Positions 20,001-29,294 are shown, numbered from the stretch's first letter. The stretch is DNA of 64,000 bases from Candidatus Thiodiazotropha sp. CDECU1 (GCF_963455295.1 NZ_OY734020.1:1364001-1428000), one strand, 5' to 3'. Notes: generated from the letters alone by a model not told the origin. A program made the numbers and translations.

Positions 20001-23000
20001 CACCATCGACGATGGCAATGGTGGCACAGATACGGCCACTGTGACTGTGACCGTCGATGCAGTGAACGATACTCCATTGGCTGTGGATGACAGTATAGGC
20101 ACGGATGAGGATATGCCGGTTACTGTCAATGTGTTGCCAAATGACAGTGATCCAGACGGCGACACGCTGACTGTCACTTCAGTAACTCAAGGGACCAATG
20201 GATCGGTAGCAATAGATCCTGTGACAGGTAATCCTGTCTATACACCTAACCCGGATTTCAACGGCACAGATACCTTCACCTACACCATCGATGATGGCAA
20301 TGGTGGCACAGATACGGCCACAGTGACTGTGACTGTAGGTGCAGTGAATGATGCACCGGTTGCGACTGACGATGCAGTAGGCACCAATGAAGATGTTCCT
20401 GTTACTGTTGATGTCCTACCCAACGACAGCGATACAGACGGCGATGCATTAACAGTGACCGCTGTCACTCAAGGCACGAACGGTAGTGTCACAATCGACC
20501 CAGTGACCGGTAATCCTGTCTATACGCCGAACCCGGATTTCAACGGCACCGATACCTTTACCTATACCGTCGATGATGGCAATGGTGGCACAGATACGGC
20601 CACAGTGACTGTGACTGTGGGTGCAGTGAATGATGCACCGGTGGCGACCGATGACGCCATCGGCACCAACGAGGACACGCCAGTTACCGTGGATGTACTG
20701 CCGAATGATAGTGATCCAGACGGTGACACCCTGACGGTTACCTCAGTAAGCCAAGGGGCCAATGGTACCGTCTCGATTGATCCGGTATCAGGGAATCCTG
20801 TCTATACGCCGAACCCGGATTTCAACGGAACCGATACCTTTACCTACACCATCGACGATGGCAACGGCGGTACGGATACAGCGACAGTAACTGTCACTGT
20901 GGGTGCAGTGAATGATGCACCGGTGGCGACCGATGACGCCATCGGCACTAACGAAGACACGCCAGTTACCGTAGATGTATTACCGAATGATAGTGATCCG
21001 GACGGCGACACGCTGACTGTCACTTCAGTAACTCAAGGGATCAATGGATCGGTAGCAATAGATCCTGTAACAGGTAATCCTATCTATACCCCGGATCCGG
21101 ATTTCAACGGTACGGATACTTTCACCTACACCATCGATGATGGCAACGGCGGTACGGGTACAGCGACAGTAACTGTCACCGTCGATGCAGTGAACGATAC
21201 TCCATTGGCTGTGGCTGACAGTATAGGCACGGATGAGGATATGCCGGTTACTGTCAATGTGTTGCCAAATGACAGTGATCCAGACGGCGACACCCTGACG
21301 GTTACCTCTGTAACCCAGGGAACCAACGGATCAGTTGCCATTGATCCAGTCAGTGGTAATCCTGTTTACACTCCGAATCCTGATTTCAATGGCACCGACA
21401 CCTTTACCTATACCATCGATGATGGCAACGGCGGTACGGATACGGCCACAGTCACGGTTACTGTGGGTGCAGTGAATGACGCGCCTCTTGCTACTGACGA
21501 TGCAGTAGGCACTAATGAAGACACACCGGTTACCGTGGATGTACTGCCGAATGACAGCGATCCAGACGGTGACACCCTGACCGTTACCTCTGTGACCCAG
21601 GGAACCAACGGAACTGTTGCTATTGATCCGATTAGTGGCAACCCAGTCTACACGCCCAACGCTGACTTCAATGGTACTGACACTTTTACCTATACCATCG
21701 ACGATGGCAACGGTGGTACGGATACAGCGACAGTCACGGTTACTGTGGGTGCGGTTAACGATGCGCCGGTCGCTACTGATGATGCGATAGGTACCAATGA
21801 AGATGTTCCTGTTACTGTTGATGTCCTACCCAACGATAGCGACCCAGACGGCGATGCATTAACAGTGACCGCTGTCACTCAAGGCACGAACGGTAGTGTA
21901 GCAATCGACCCTGTATCAGGTAACCCGGTTTACACTCCGAATCCAGATTTCAACGGCACCGATACTTTTACCTACACCATCGATGATGGCAACGGCGGTA
22001 CAGATACAGCGACAGTAACTGTCACTGTGGGTGCAGTGAATGACACGCCTCTTGCGACTGACGATGCAGTAGGCACCAATGAAGATGTTCCTGTTACTGT
22101 TGATGTGCTGCCCAACGACAGCGATCCAGACGGCGACACGCTGACTGTCACTTCAGTAACTCAAGGGACCAATGGATCGGTAACAATAGATCCTGTGACA
22201 GGTAATCCTGTCTATACACCTAACCCGGATTTCAACGGAACCGATACCTTTACCTACACCATCGATGATGGCAATGGTGGCACAGATACGGCCACAGTGA
22301 CTGTGACTGTGGGTGCAGTGAATGACGCGCCTCTTGCTACTGACGATGCAGTAGGCACCAATGAAGATGTTCCTGTTACTGTTGATGTCCTACCCAACGA
22401 TAGCGACCCAGACGGCGATGCATTAACAGTGACCGCTGTCACTCAAGGCACGAACGGTAGTGTAGCAATCGACCCTGTATCAGGTAACCCGGTTTACACT
22501 CCGAATCCTGATTTCAATGGCACTGACACTTTTACCTATACCATCGATGATGGCAACGGTGGTACGGATACAGCGACCGTCACGGTTACAGTGGGTGCAG
22601 TGAATGACACGCCTCTTGCGACTGACGATGCAGTAGGCACCAATGAAGATGTTCCTGTCACGGTTGATGTGCTGCCCAACGACAGCGATCCAGACGGCGA
22701 CACGCTGACTGTCACTTCAGTAACTCAAGGGACCAATGGATCGGTAGCAATAGATCCTGTGACAGGTAATCCTGTCTATACACCTAACCCAGACTTCAAT
22801 GGTACTGACACTTTTACCTATACCATCGATGATGGCAACGGTGGTACGGATACAGCGACAGTCACGGTTACTGTGGGTGCAGTGAATGATGCACCGGTTG
22901 CGACTGACGATGCAGTAGGCACCAATGAAGATGTTCCTGTTACGGTTGACGTTTTACCAAATGACAGTGATCCAGACGGTGACACCCTGACGGTTACCTC

Positions 23001-26000
23001 TGTAACCCAGGGAACCAACGGAACTGTTGCTATTGATCCGGTTAGTGGCAACCCAGTCTACACACCAGATGCCGATTTCAACGGCACGGATACTTTCACT
23101 TACACCATCGATGATGGCAACGGCGGTACGGATACCGCTACCGTGACGGTTACTGTGGGCGCAGTGAATGACGCACCTCTTGCTACAGACGATGCAGTAG
23201 GCACCAATGAAGATACCCCTGTCACGGTTGACGTACTGCCGAATGACAGTGATCCGGATGGTGATACCCTAACGGTTACCTCAGTGACCCAGGGAGCTAA
23301 TGGTAGCGTTGCCATTGATCCTATATCAGGCAATCCTGTCTATACGCCGAACCCGGACTTCAACGGTACGGACACCTTCACCTACACCATCGATGATGGG
23401 AATGGCGGTACGGATACCGCTACCGTGACGGTTACTGTGGGCGCAGTGAATGACGCACCCTTAGCGACTGATGATGCGGTTGGCACCAATGAAGATGTTC
23501 CTGTTACTGTTGATGTCCTACCCAACGACAGTGATCCAGACGGTGATGCCTTGACGGTTACCTCAGTAACTCAAGGTACGAACGGCACCGTGGCCATTGA
23601 TCCAATTAGTGGTAATCCGGTCTATACACCGAATCCGGACTTCAACGGCACAGACACTTTCACCTACACCATCGATGATGGCAACGGCGGTACGGATACA
23701 GCTACCGTGACGGTTACTGTGGGCGCAGTGAATGACGCACCCTTAGCGACTGACGATGCAGTAGGCACCAACGAAGACATGCCGGTTACCGTAGATGTAT
23801 TGCCGAATGACAGCGATCCAGACGGTGACACCCTGACTGTCACTTCAGTAACTCAAGGGACCAATGGATCGGTAGCAATAGATCCTGTGACAGGTAATCC
23901 TGTCTATACGCCGAATCCGGATTTCAATGGTACAGATACCTTCACCTACACCATCGACGATGGCAACGGCGGTACGGATACAGCGACAGTAATTGTCACT
24001 GTGGGTGCAGTGAACGATGCACCGGTCGCTACTGATGATGCCATCGGTACTAATGAAGATACGCCAGTTACGGTTGCGGTTCTACCGAATGATAGTGATC
24101 CGGACGGCGACACACTGACTGTCACTTCAGTAACTCAAGGGACTAATGGATCGGTTGCAATAGACCCTGTGACAGGTAATCCTGTCTATACCCCGGACCC
24201 GGATTTCAACGGTACGGATACCTTCACCTACACCATCGATGATGGCAACGGCGGTACGGATACGGCTACCGTCACGGTTACTGTGGGTGCAGTGAATGAC
24301 GCGCCTCTTGCTACTGACGATGCAGTAGGCACCAATGAAGATGTTCCTGTTACTGTTGATGTCCTACCCAACGACAGCGATCTAGACGGTGACACCCTGA
24401 CGGTTACCTCAGTAACTCAAGGTACCAACGGATCAGTTGCCATTGATCCAGTCAGTGGTAATCCTGTTTACACCCCGAATCCAGATTTCAATGGCACCGA
24501 TACCTTTACCTATACCATCGACGATGGCAATGGTGGCACAGATACGGCCACAGTGACTGTGACTGTGGGTGCAGTGAATGATGCACCGGTGGCGACTGAT
24601 GACGCCATCGGCACAAACGAAGACACACCAGTTACCGTGGATGTCCTACCCAACGACAGCGATCCAGACGGCGATGCATTAACAGTGACCGCTGTCACTC
24701 AAGGCACGAACGGTAGTGTCACAATCGACCCAGTGACCGGTAACCCAGTCTACACACCGAATCCGGACTTCAATGGTACTGACACTTTTACCTATACCAT
24801 CGATGATGGCAACGGCGGTACGGATACAGCGACAGTCACGGTTACTGTGGGTGCAGTGAACGATGCACCGGTCGCTACTGATGATGCCATCGGTACTAAT
24901 GAAGATACGCCAGTTACGGTTGCGGTTCTACCGAATGATAGCGACCCAGACGGTGACACCCTGACGGTTACCTCAGTAAGCCAAGGGGCCAATGGTACCG
25001 TCTCGATTGATCCGGTATCAGGGAATCCTGTCTATACGCCGAACCCGGATTTCAACGGAACCGATACCTTTACCTACACCATCGACGATGGCAATGGTGG
25101 TACGGATACAGCGACAGTCACGGTTACTGTAGGTGGTGTTAACGATGCGCCTTTGGCTACCGACGATGCAGTGGGCACCAATGAAGATACCCCTGTCACG
25201 GTTGACGTTTTACCAAATGACAGCGATCCAGACGGTGACACCCTGACGGTTACCACAGTAACCCAGGGTACCAACGGATCAGTTGCCATTGATCCAGTCA
25301 GTGGTAATCCTGTTTACACACCGAATCCGGATTTCAACGGTACGGATACTTTCACCTACACCATCGACGATGGCAATGGTGGCACAGATACGGCCACAGT
25401 GACTGTGACTGTAGGTGCAGTGAATGACGCGCCTCTTGCTACAGACGATGCAGTAGGCACCAATGAAGATACCCCTGTCACGGTTGACGTACTGCCGAAT
25501 GACAGTGATCCGGATGGTGATACCCTAACGGTTACCTCAGTGACCCAGGGAGCTAATGGTAGCGTTGCCATTGATCCTATATCAGGTAACCCTGTCTATA
25601 CGCCGAACCCGGATTTCAACGGAACCGATACCTTTACCTACACCATCGACGATGGCAACGGTGGTACGGATACAGCGACAGTCACGGTTACTGTGGGTGC
25701 AGTGAATGATGCCCCAGTGGCTACCGATGATGCCATCGGCACCAACGAGGACACGCCAGTTACTGTAGATGTATTACCGAATGATAGTGATCCAGACGGC
25801 GACACCCTGACGGTTACCTCAGTAACCCAAGGGGCCAATGGTACCGTCTCGATTGATCCGGTATCAGGGAATCCTGTTTACACCCCAAACCCGGATTTCA
25901 ACGGAACCGACACCTTCACCTACACCATCGATGACGGCAACGGCGGTACCGATACCGCCACTGTAACTGTCACCGTCGATGCAGTGAACGATACTCCATT

Positions 26001-29000
26001 GGCTGTGGATGACAGTATAGGCACGGATGAGGATATGCCGGTTACTGTCAATGTGTTGCCAAATGACAGTGATCCAGATGGTGACACCCTGACGGTTACC
26101 TCTGTGACCCAGGGAACCAACGGATCAGTTGCCATTGATCCAGTCAGTGGTAATCCTGTTTACACACCGAATCCGGATTTCAACGGTACGGATACTTTCA
26201 CCTACACCATCGACGATGGCAATGGTGGCACAGATACGGCCACAGTGACTGTGACTGTAGGTGCAGTGAATGACGCGCCTCTTGCTACAGACGATGCAGT
26301 AGGCACCAATGAAGATACCCCTGTCACGGTTGACGTACTGCCGAATGACAGTGATCCGGATGGTGATACCCTAACGGTTACCTCAGTGACCCAGGGAGCT
26401 AATGGTAGCGTTGCCATTGATCCTATATCAGGTAACCCTGTCTATACGCCGAACCCGGATTTCAACGGAACCGATACCTTTACCTACACTATCGATGATG
26501 GCAATGGTGGCACAGATACGGCCACAGTGACTGTGACTGTAGGTGCAGTGAATGACGCGCCTCTTGCTACTGACGATGCAGTAGGCACCAATGAAGATGT
26601 TCCTGTTACTGTTGATGTCCTACTCAACGACAGTGATCCAGACGGTGACACCCTGACGGTTACCTCTGTAACCCAGGGAACCAACGGCACCGTGGCTATT
26701 GATCCGATTAGCGGCAACCCAGTCTACACGCCAAATGCCGATTTCAATGGCACTGACACTTTTACCTACACTATCGATGATGGTAACGGTGGTACGGATA
26801 CAGCGACAGTAACTGTCACTGTGGGTGCAGTGAATGATGCCCCAGTGGCTACCGATGATGCCATCGGCACCAACGAGGACACGCCAGTTACTGTAGATGT
26901 ATTACCGAATGATAGTGATCCAGACGGCGACACCCTGACGGTTACCTCAGTAACCCAAGGGGCCAATGGTACCGTCTCGATTGATCCGGTATCAGGGAAT
27001 CCTGTTTACACCCCAAACCCGGATTTCAACGGAACCGACACCTTCACCTACACCATCGATGATGGTAACGGAGGTACTGATACCGCCACGGTAACTGTGA
27101 CAGTCGATGCAGTGAACGATACTCCAGTAGCTATAGATGACACGATAGATACGGATGAGGATGTTCCTGTTACGGTCGATGTGCTGCCTAATGACAGCGA
27201 TCCGGATGGTGATACACTGACAATCACATCAGTGACCCAGGGTACCAACGGTACAGTCACTATCGATCCCGTGACAGGTAATCCTGTGTATACTCCGGAT
27301 GCGGATTTCAATGGTACTGATACCTTTACCTATACCATTGATGACGGTAATGGGGGTACGGACACTGCCACCGTGACTGTCACTGTGAATGAAGTGAATG
27401 ACCTCCCGGAAATCACTCCTGCAACGGCCACCGTTTCTGAAGAGGGTCTAATAGACGGCGTACCCGATTCCGTAGGTTCACCTACAGATATATCAGATAG
27501 CGTTATTTCTAACGGTAATATGTCTGTAACAGACCCTGATGGAGATACCTTGACAGTGACTTTGACAGAACCTGGGGCCGTTATGACCTCATATGGTCAG
27601 CAAATCACCTGGACAGGTGATGGAACTGATACCCTGATAGGATCTGCGGGTGGTTCCGAAGTGGTTCGCATATCCATCGACACGGCTGGAAATTATTCAG
27701 TTACCCTATCGGATAGGGTGGATCACCCTGTGGCAGGCCAGGAGGATGTTATTTCTTTCGATGTGGATGTTACGGTGGATGATGGTACCGATAGTGCATC
27801 TGCACCTCTGACTGTTCAGATTGAAGACGATGCTCCAAATGCCAACAGTGTCACCGCTAATATGCATATCGGCGTCGATTCCCTATCGATACAAAATCTC
27901 GCAGCCGGCTGGACCAATCCTGTGTTCATTAATGGTACGAGATATGTAACCCAGCAGGATACCGATTCAGATGCATATACTGACAACCTGATGTGGGGAC
28001 GTACGCCGCGTGGCGGATCTCAATCGGGCTATACGTTGGTAGATAACCCAACCTATACAGGGAGTGGTGCTAACGTGCAAATCGGCGAATCATTCAAGCT
28101 GGCCGATTTTTCCCATAACAACTGGCCCATTTATGCCAACTCTTCCACTCTGGACAGTGTAACCCTTACGCTGGAACTGGATGTGGTGGTTAACGGAAAT
28201 GCCACTACAATACAGTTTGATGTATTGATGGATCACGATGAGACACCAAACGATGGTGCAGACCCACGAGATATCATTACGCTACCTGCGCAAGCGGTAA
28301 CGATTTCCATTGGTGGACAGGAGTATGAGGTCAGAGTGGATGGATTCATGGATACAACTGGGAATATCGTATCGACCATCCGTACAGATGAACAGGCAGT
28401 GAATCCGTTTGATATCATGGGTAGTATCGTTTCCACCGATCCACTCCCTGTAGTCACAGGAAATGTGTCGAATTCAACCGGAGGTGATGGCTCATCGACC
28501 GATGTTGTCTGGGGTGATACATCGAGCCCTTATGGTGATCTGACGGTCGATTCCAATGGTAACTACTCCTTCCAATTGAATCGGGAGACCAAAGATGGAT
28601 TGGACCCCGGTGAGACGATAAATGAAACCTTCAGCTATTCGATTACGGATGAGGATGGGGATGTCTCCAGTGCCACCTTGACCATCACCATCGGCGGTTA
28701 CCAAAGTATTGACGGTTCACCTGTTGCCGACATCCTGAGCGGCGGCGCGGTCAATGAATACATCGCCGGCTATGAAGGAAACGATACCTTGAATGGCAAT
28801 GGTGGAGATGATGTCCTGGATGGTGGGGCTGGCAGCGATCAATCGAGTGGTGGTAGCGGTAATGACACCCTGATCTTCGATCCCGCTGATACGCTTCTTT
28901 CCGGTGATGCCGGCTTCGATACGCTGATTGCACCTGATAATGACGATCTTGACTTCAGCAGTATATCCAGTATCAGCAATATTGAGCGGATAGACCTGAC

Positions 29001-29235
29001 AGTCGGTGATCACGATATCATGAATCTGAGTGTTGACGATGTGTTGACCATGACCGATAGCGATAATTTGCTGGAAATCCTGGGAGACACTTCAGATAGT
29101 GTGGAATTGTCCAGCGACTGGCATGAGTCCGGTAATAGTGTCACCCAAAATGGTCATACTTTTACTGAGTATCTCAATGCGGATGACAGCGTTACCTTGT
29201 TGATTGAGGATCAGGTAACCGTAACGATCATATGA
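14071..29235 (+). CDS. lapA: Giant LapA-like RTX adhesin with 41 tandem 94-residue repeats
   Basis: 5,054-residue type I secreted surface adhesin for biofilm formation. Regions: (1) residues 1-about 120, retention module, with a LapG-type site PAAG at 115-118 (expected cut between A116 and A117) after the helix SIDAIQEAILLGEDPT; (2) about 171-587, three cadherin-like repeats of roughly 134-143 residues, each starting (I/V)DLD; (3) 588-4441, 41 units of 94 residues of the 'tandem-95 repeat'/Big_9-cadherin type, consensus VNDAPVATDDAIGTNEDTPV onward; (4) about 4442-4885, non-repetitive, including a stretch near 4640-4700 that resembles a choice-of-anchor K domain; (5) about 4887-4940, RTX nonapeptides (EGNDTLNGN, GGDDVLDGG, AGSDQSSGG, SGNDTLIFD) and a C-terminal secretion region. 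ATG start has AGAGG upstream. Surrounded by its own protease, receptor, exporter and channel. Confidence 0.96.
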   Translation: MANQATQASGQVIGFVRQVIGEVTATGSDGVTRTLQVGDLVFADEQIVTGDLGSIEIVFNDGGNLTLGRNSQGMLDADVYQTTTPEDGSEYAASIDAIQEAILLGEDPTAIQEAPAAGPGEAAADNEGTSFVTVERTGAQTTPDSGHETEGLVISFAQSDETSSIINLLPTIDLDGDDNSQVGVGYLSHFVENGGPLPIADADIQVSNPDGTILESARIVLTNAQLGDQLDVSTISGLNVVVDTSVPGVITVLLSGSATPQVYAQAIRDIGFVNTTDNPDETPRIIEVTVNDGEFDSNTAITTVTVQAVNDPPVVDLDANDSSDTGYDFLTTFTEGDAAISIADIDTSVSDVDSETLQSATVTLTNPQADDVLAFGDMPAGLSAAINGNSITISGEGTLADYQNAIRAITFENTSQNPSTETRIIQVTVNDGELDSEIAVTRIEVNGVNDLAEIDLDGDDSSATGTGYETTFIEDGSAVSVVDDDVVITDVDDTNIESATVVLTNHQSFDHLIVRGLPLGITASVVDDSTVTLTGTATLAEYEQALQAVHFVNTSDFPQTVDRILNITLNDGDGNSNSAVSIIHVVPVNDPPEADNDIVATQENTPVGIFVLGNDSDPEGDRLSVTSNTQPSNGTLVQNSNGSYQYTPNAGFTGTDSFTYTVSDGNGGYDSATVMITVAGGVNDGPVANSDSASTSEDTPVTIAVLTNDTDPEGDTLSVTSFTQGANGSVSIDPVTGNPIYTPNPAFNGTDTFTYTIDDGNGGTDTATVTVTVGGINDAPLATDDTVGTNEDVPVTVDVLPNDSDPDGDTLTVTSVTQGTNGTVAIDPVSGNPVYTPNADFNGTDTFTYTVDDGNGGTDTATVTVTVGGVNDAPVATDDATGTNEDTPVTVAVLPNDSDPDGDALTVTAVTQGANGSVTIDPVTGNPVYTPNTNFTGTDSFTYTITDGNGGTDTATVTVTVGGVNDAPVATDDAIGTNEDTPVTVDVLPNDSDPDGDTLTVTSVTQGTNGTVAIDPISGNPVYTPNPDFNGTDTFTYTIDDGNGGTDTATVTVTVGAVNDAPIATDDAIGTNEDTPVTVAVLPNDSDPDGDTLTVTSVTQGTNGTVAIDPVSGNPVYTPNADFNGTDTFTYTIDDGNGGTDTATVTITVGGVNDAPLATDDAVGTNEDTPVTVDVLPNDSDPDGDTLTVTSVTQGTNGSVAIDPVSGNPVYTPNADFNGTDTFTYTIDDGNGGTDTATVTVTVGAVNDAPVATDDAIGTNEDTPVTVDVLPNDSDPDGDALTVTAVTQGTNGSVAIDPVTGNPVYTPNPDFNGTDTFTYTIDDGNGGTDTATVTVTVGAVNDAPLATDDAVGTNEDVPVTVDVLPNDSDPDGDTLTVTSVTQGTNGTVAIDPVSGNPVYTPNADFNGTDTFTYTIDDGNGGTDTATVTVTVGAVNDAPIATDDAIGTNEDTPVTVDVLPNDSDPDGDALTVTAVTQGTNGSVTIDPVTGNPVYTPNPDFNGTDTFTYTIDDGNGGTDTATVTVTVGAVNDAPVATDDAIGTNEDTPVTVDVLPNDSDPDGDTLTVTSVTQGTNGSVAIDPVTGNPVYTPNPDFNGTDTFTYTIDDGNGGTDTATVTVTVGAVNDAPVATDDAVGTNEDTPVTVDVLPNDSDPDGDTLTVTLVTQGTNGSVTIDPVSGNPVYTPNPDFNGTDTFTYTIDDGNGGTDTATVTITVGAVNDAPLATDDAVGTNEDTPVTVAVLPNDSDPDGDTLTVTSVTQGANGSVAIDPISGNPVYTPNPDFNGTDTFTYTIDDGNGGTDTATVTVTVGAVNDAPVATDDAIGTSEDTPVTVDVLPNDSDPDGDTLTVTSVTQGTNGTVAIDPVSGNPVYTPNPDFNGTDTFTYTIDDGNGGTDTATVTVTVGAVNDAPVATDDTVGTNEDVPVTVDVLPNDSDPDGDTLTVTSVTQGTNGTVAIDPISGNPVYTPNPDFNGTDTFTYTIDDGNGGTDTATVTVTVDAVNDTPLAVDDSIGTDEDMPVTVNVLPNDSDPDGDTLTVTSVTQGTNGSVAIDPVTGNPVYTPNPDFNGTDTFTYTIDDGNGGTDTATVTVTVGAVNDAPVATDDAVGTNEDVPVTVDVLPNDSDTDGDALTVTAVTQGTNGSVTIDPVTGNPVYTPNPDFNGTDTFTYTVDDGNGGTDTATVTVTVGAVNDAPVATDDAIGTNEDTPVTVDVLPNDSDPDGDTLTVTSVSQGANGTVSIDPVSGNPVYTPNPDFNGTDTFTYTIDDGNGGTDTATVTVTVGAVNDAPVATDDAIGTNEDTPVTVDVLPNDSDPDGDTLTVTSVTQGINGSVAIDPVTGNPIYTPDPDFNGTDTFTYTIDDGNGGTGTATVTVTVDAVNDTPLAVADSIGTDEDMPVTVNVLPNDSDPDGDTLTVTSVTQGTNGSVAIDPVSGNPVYTPNPDFNGTDTFTYTIDDGNGGTDTATVTVTVGAVNDAPLATDDAVGTNEDTPVTVDVLPNDSDPDGDTLTVTSVTQGTNGTVAIDPISGNPVYTPNADFNGTDTFTYTIDDGNGGTDTATVTVTVGAVNDAPVATDDAIGTNEDVPVTVDVLPNDSDPDGDALTVTAVTQGTNGSVAIDPVSGNPVYTPNPDFNGTDTFTYTIDDGNGGTDTATVTVTVGAVNDTPLATDDAVGTNEDVPVTVDVLPNDSDPDGDTLTVTSVTQGTNGSVTIDPVTGNPVYTPNPDFNGTDTFTYTIDDGNGGTDTATVTVTVGAVNDAPLATDDAVGTNEDVPVTVDVLPNDSDPDGDALTVTAVTQGTNGSVAIDPVSGNPVYTPNPDFNGTDTFTYTIDDGNGGTDTATVTVTVGAVNDTPLATDDAVGTNEDVPVTVDVLPNDSDPDGDTLTVTSVTQGTNGSVAIDPVTGNPVYTPNPDFNGTDTFTYTIDDGNGGTDTATVTVTVGAVNDAPVATDDAVGTNEDVPVTVDVLPNDSDPDGDTLTVTSVTQGTNGTVAIDPVSGNPVYTPDADFNGTDTFTYTIDDGNGGTDTATVTVTVGAVNDAPLATDDAVGTNEDTPVTVDVLPNDSDPDGDTLTVTSVTQGANGSVAIDPISGNPVYTPNPDFNGTDTFTYTIDDGNGGTDTATVTVTVGAVNDAPLATDDAVGTNEDVPVTVDVLPNDSDPDGDALTVTSVTQGTNGTVAIDPISGNPVYTPNPDFNGTDTFTYTIDDGNGGTDTATVTVTVGAVNDAPLATDDAVGTNEDMPVTVDVLPNDSDPDGDTLTVTSVTQGTNGSVAIDPVTGNPVYTPNPDFNGTDTFTYTIDDGNGGTDTATVIVTVGAVNDAPVATDDAIGTNEDTPVTVAVLPNDSDPDGDTLTVTSVTQGTNGSVAIDPVTGNPVYTPDPDFNGTDTFTYTIDDGNGGTDTATVTVTVGAVNDAPLATDDAVGTNEDVPVTVDVLPNDSDLDGDTLTVTSVTQGTNGSVAIDPVSGNPVYTPNPDFNGTDTFTYTIDDGNGGTDTATVTVTVGAVNDAPVATDDAIGTNEDTPVTVDVLPNDSDPDGDALTVTAVTQGTNGSVTIDPVTGNPVYTPNPDFNGTDTFTYTIDDGNGGTDTATVTVTVGAVNDAPVATDDAIGTNEDTPVTVAVLPNDSDPDGDTLTVTSVSQGANGTVSIDPVSGNPVYTPNPDFNGTDTFTYTIDDGNGGTDTATVTVTVGGVNDAPLATDDAVGTNEDTPVTVDVLPNDSDPDGDTLTVTTVTQGTNGSVAIDPVSGNPVYTPNPDFNGTDTFTYTIDDGNGGTDTATVTVTVGAVNDAPLATDDAVGTNEDTPVTVDVLPNDSDPDGDTLTVTSVTQGANGSVAIDPISGNPVYTPNPDFNGTDTFTYTIDDGNGGTDTATVTVTVGAVNDAPVATDDAIGTNEDTPVTVDVLPNDSDPDGDTLTVTSVTQGANGTVSIDPVSGNPVYTPNPDFNGTDTFTYTIDDGNGGTDTATVTVTVDAVNDTPLAVDDSIGTDEDMPVTVNVLPNDSDPDGDTLTVTSVTQGTNGSVAIDPVSGNPVYTPNPDFNGTDTFTYTIDDGNGGTDTATVTVTVGAVNDAPLATDDAVGTNEDTPVTVDVLPNDSDPDGDTLTVTSVTQGANGSVAIDPISGNPVYTPNPDFNGTDTFTYTIDDGNGGTDTATVTVTVGAVNDAPLATDDAVGTNEDVPVTVDVLLNDSDPDGDTLTVTSVTQGTNGTVAIDPISGNPVYTPNADFNGTDTFTYTIDDGNGGTDTATVTVTVGAVNDAPVATDDAIGTNEDTPVTVDVLPNDSDPDGDTLTVTSVTQGANGTVSIDPVSGNPVYTPNPDFNGTDTFTYTIDDGNGGTDTATVTVTVDAVNDTPVAIDDTIDTDEDVPVTVDVLPNDSDPDGDTLTITSVTQGTNGTVTIDPVTGNPVYTPDADFNGTDTFTYTIDDGNGGTDTATVTVTVNEVNDLPEITPATATVSEEGLIDGVPDSVGSPTDISDSVISNGNMSVTDPDGDTLTVTLTEPGAVMTSYGQQITWTGDGTDTLIGSAGGSEVVRISIDTAGNYSVTLSDRVDHPVAGQEDVISFDVDVTVDDGTDSASAPLTVQIEDDAPNANSVTANMHIGVDSLSIQNLAAGWTNPVFINGTRYVTQQDTDSDAYTDNLMWGRTPRGGSQSGYTLVDNPTYTGSGANVQIGESFKLADFSHNNWPIYANSSTLDSVTLTLELDVVVNGNATTIQFDVLMDHDETPNDGADPRDIITLPAQAVTISIGGQEYEVRVDGFMDTTGNIVSTIRTDEQAVNPFDIMGSIVSTDPLPVVTGNVSNSTGGDGSSTDVVWGDTSSPYGDLTVDSNGNYSFQLNRETKDGLDPGETINETFSYSITDEDGDVSSATLTITIGGYQSIDGSPVADILSGGAVNEYIAGYEGNDTLNGNGGDDVLDGGAGSDQSSGGSGNDTLIFDPADTLLSGDAGFDTLIAPDNDDLDFSSISSISNIERIDLTVGDHDIMNLSVDDVLTMTDSDNLLEILGDTSDSVELSSDWHESGNSVTQNGHTFTEYLNADDSVTLLIEDQVTVTII
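14581..15831 (+). repeat. Three cadherin-like repeats in the adhesin
   Basis: Three diverged copies begin at about 14584 (IDLDGDDNSQ), 15013 (VDLDANDSSD) and 15430 (IDLDGDDSSA), each ending in a strand such as RIIEVTVNDGE followed by a VN-D linker. They are diverged at DNA level, unlike the following array. Confidence 0.75.
15832..27393 (+). repeat. Array of 41 tandem 282-bp units (94 codons each)
   Basis: Unit boundaries set at the VND codons fall at 15832, 16114, 16396 and so on to 27394; (27394-15832)/282 is exactly 41, so the array as a whole has no net insertion or deletion. The first unit (VNDPPEADND) is diverged; the other 40 are near-identical in protein and mostly very similar in DNA. 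Long identical blocks occur at multiples of the period, e.g. 25270-25643 and 26116-26489 (374 bp, three units apart). Confidence 0.95.
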
Positions 29236-29269
29236 TGAGTCGCATCTAAATTGTCTGCCTATAGTTGTT

Positions 29270-29294
29270 AAGGGCCCCTTGCGGGCCCTTTTTT
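29270..29294 (+). terminator. Rho-independent terminator of the adhesin gene
   Basis: AAGGGCCC (29270-29277), a 5-nt loop and GGGCCCTT (29283-29290) running into a T-run, 35 bp after the adhesin stop. It separates lapA from lapE, which therefore needs its own promoter. Confidence 0.9.

Noticed and set aside
16332-27311. Row of about 30 minus-strand open frames of 62-87 codons at 282-bp spacing
   Set aside because: They are antisense readings of the repeat units, with a stop at the same place in each; not genes and not a CRISPR-like array.
15832-27393. Regular repeats considered as a CRISPR array
   Set aside because: Period is 282 bp, the repeats are protein-coding and there are no unique spacers.
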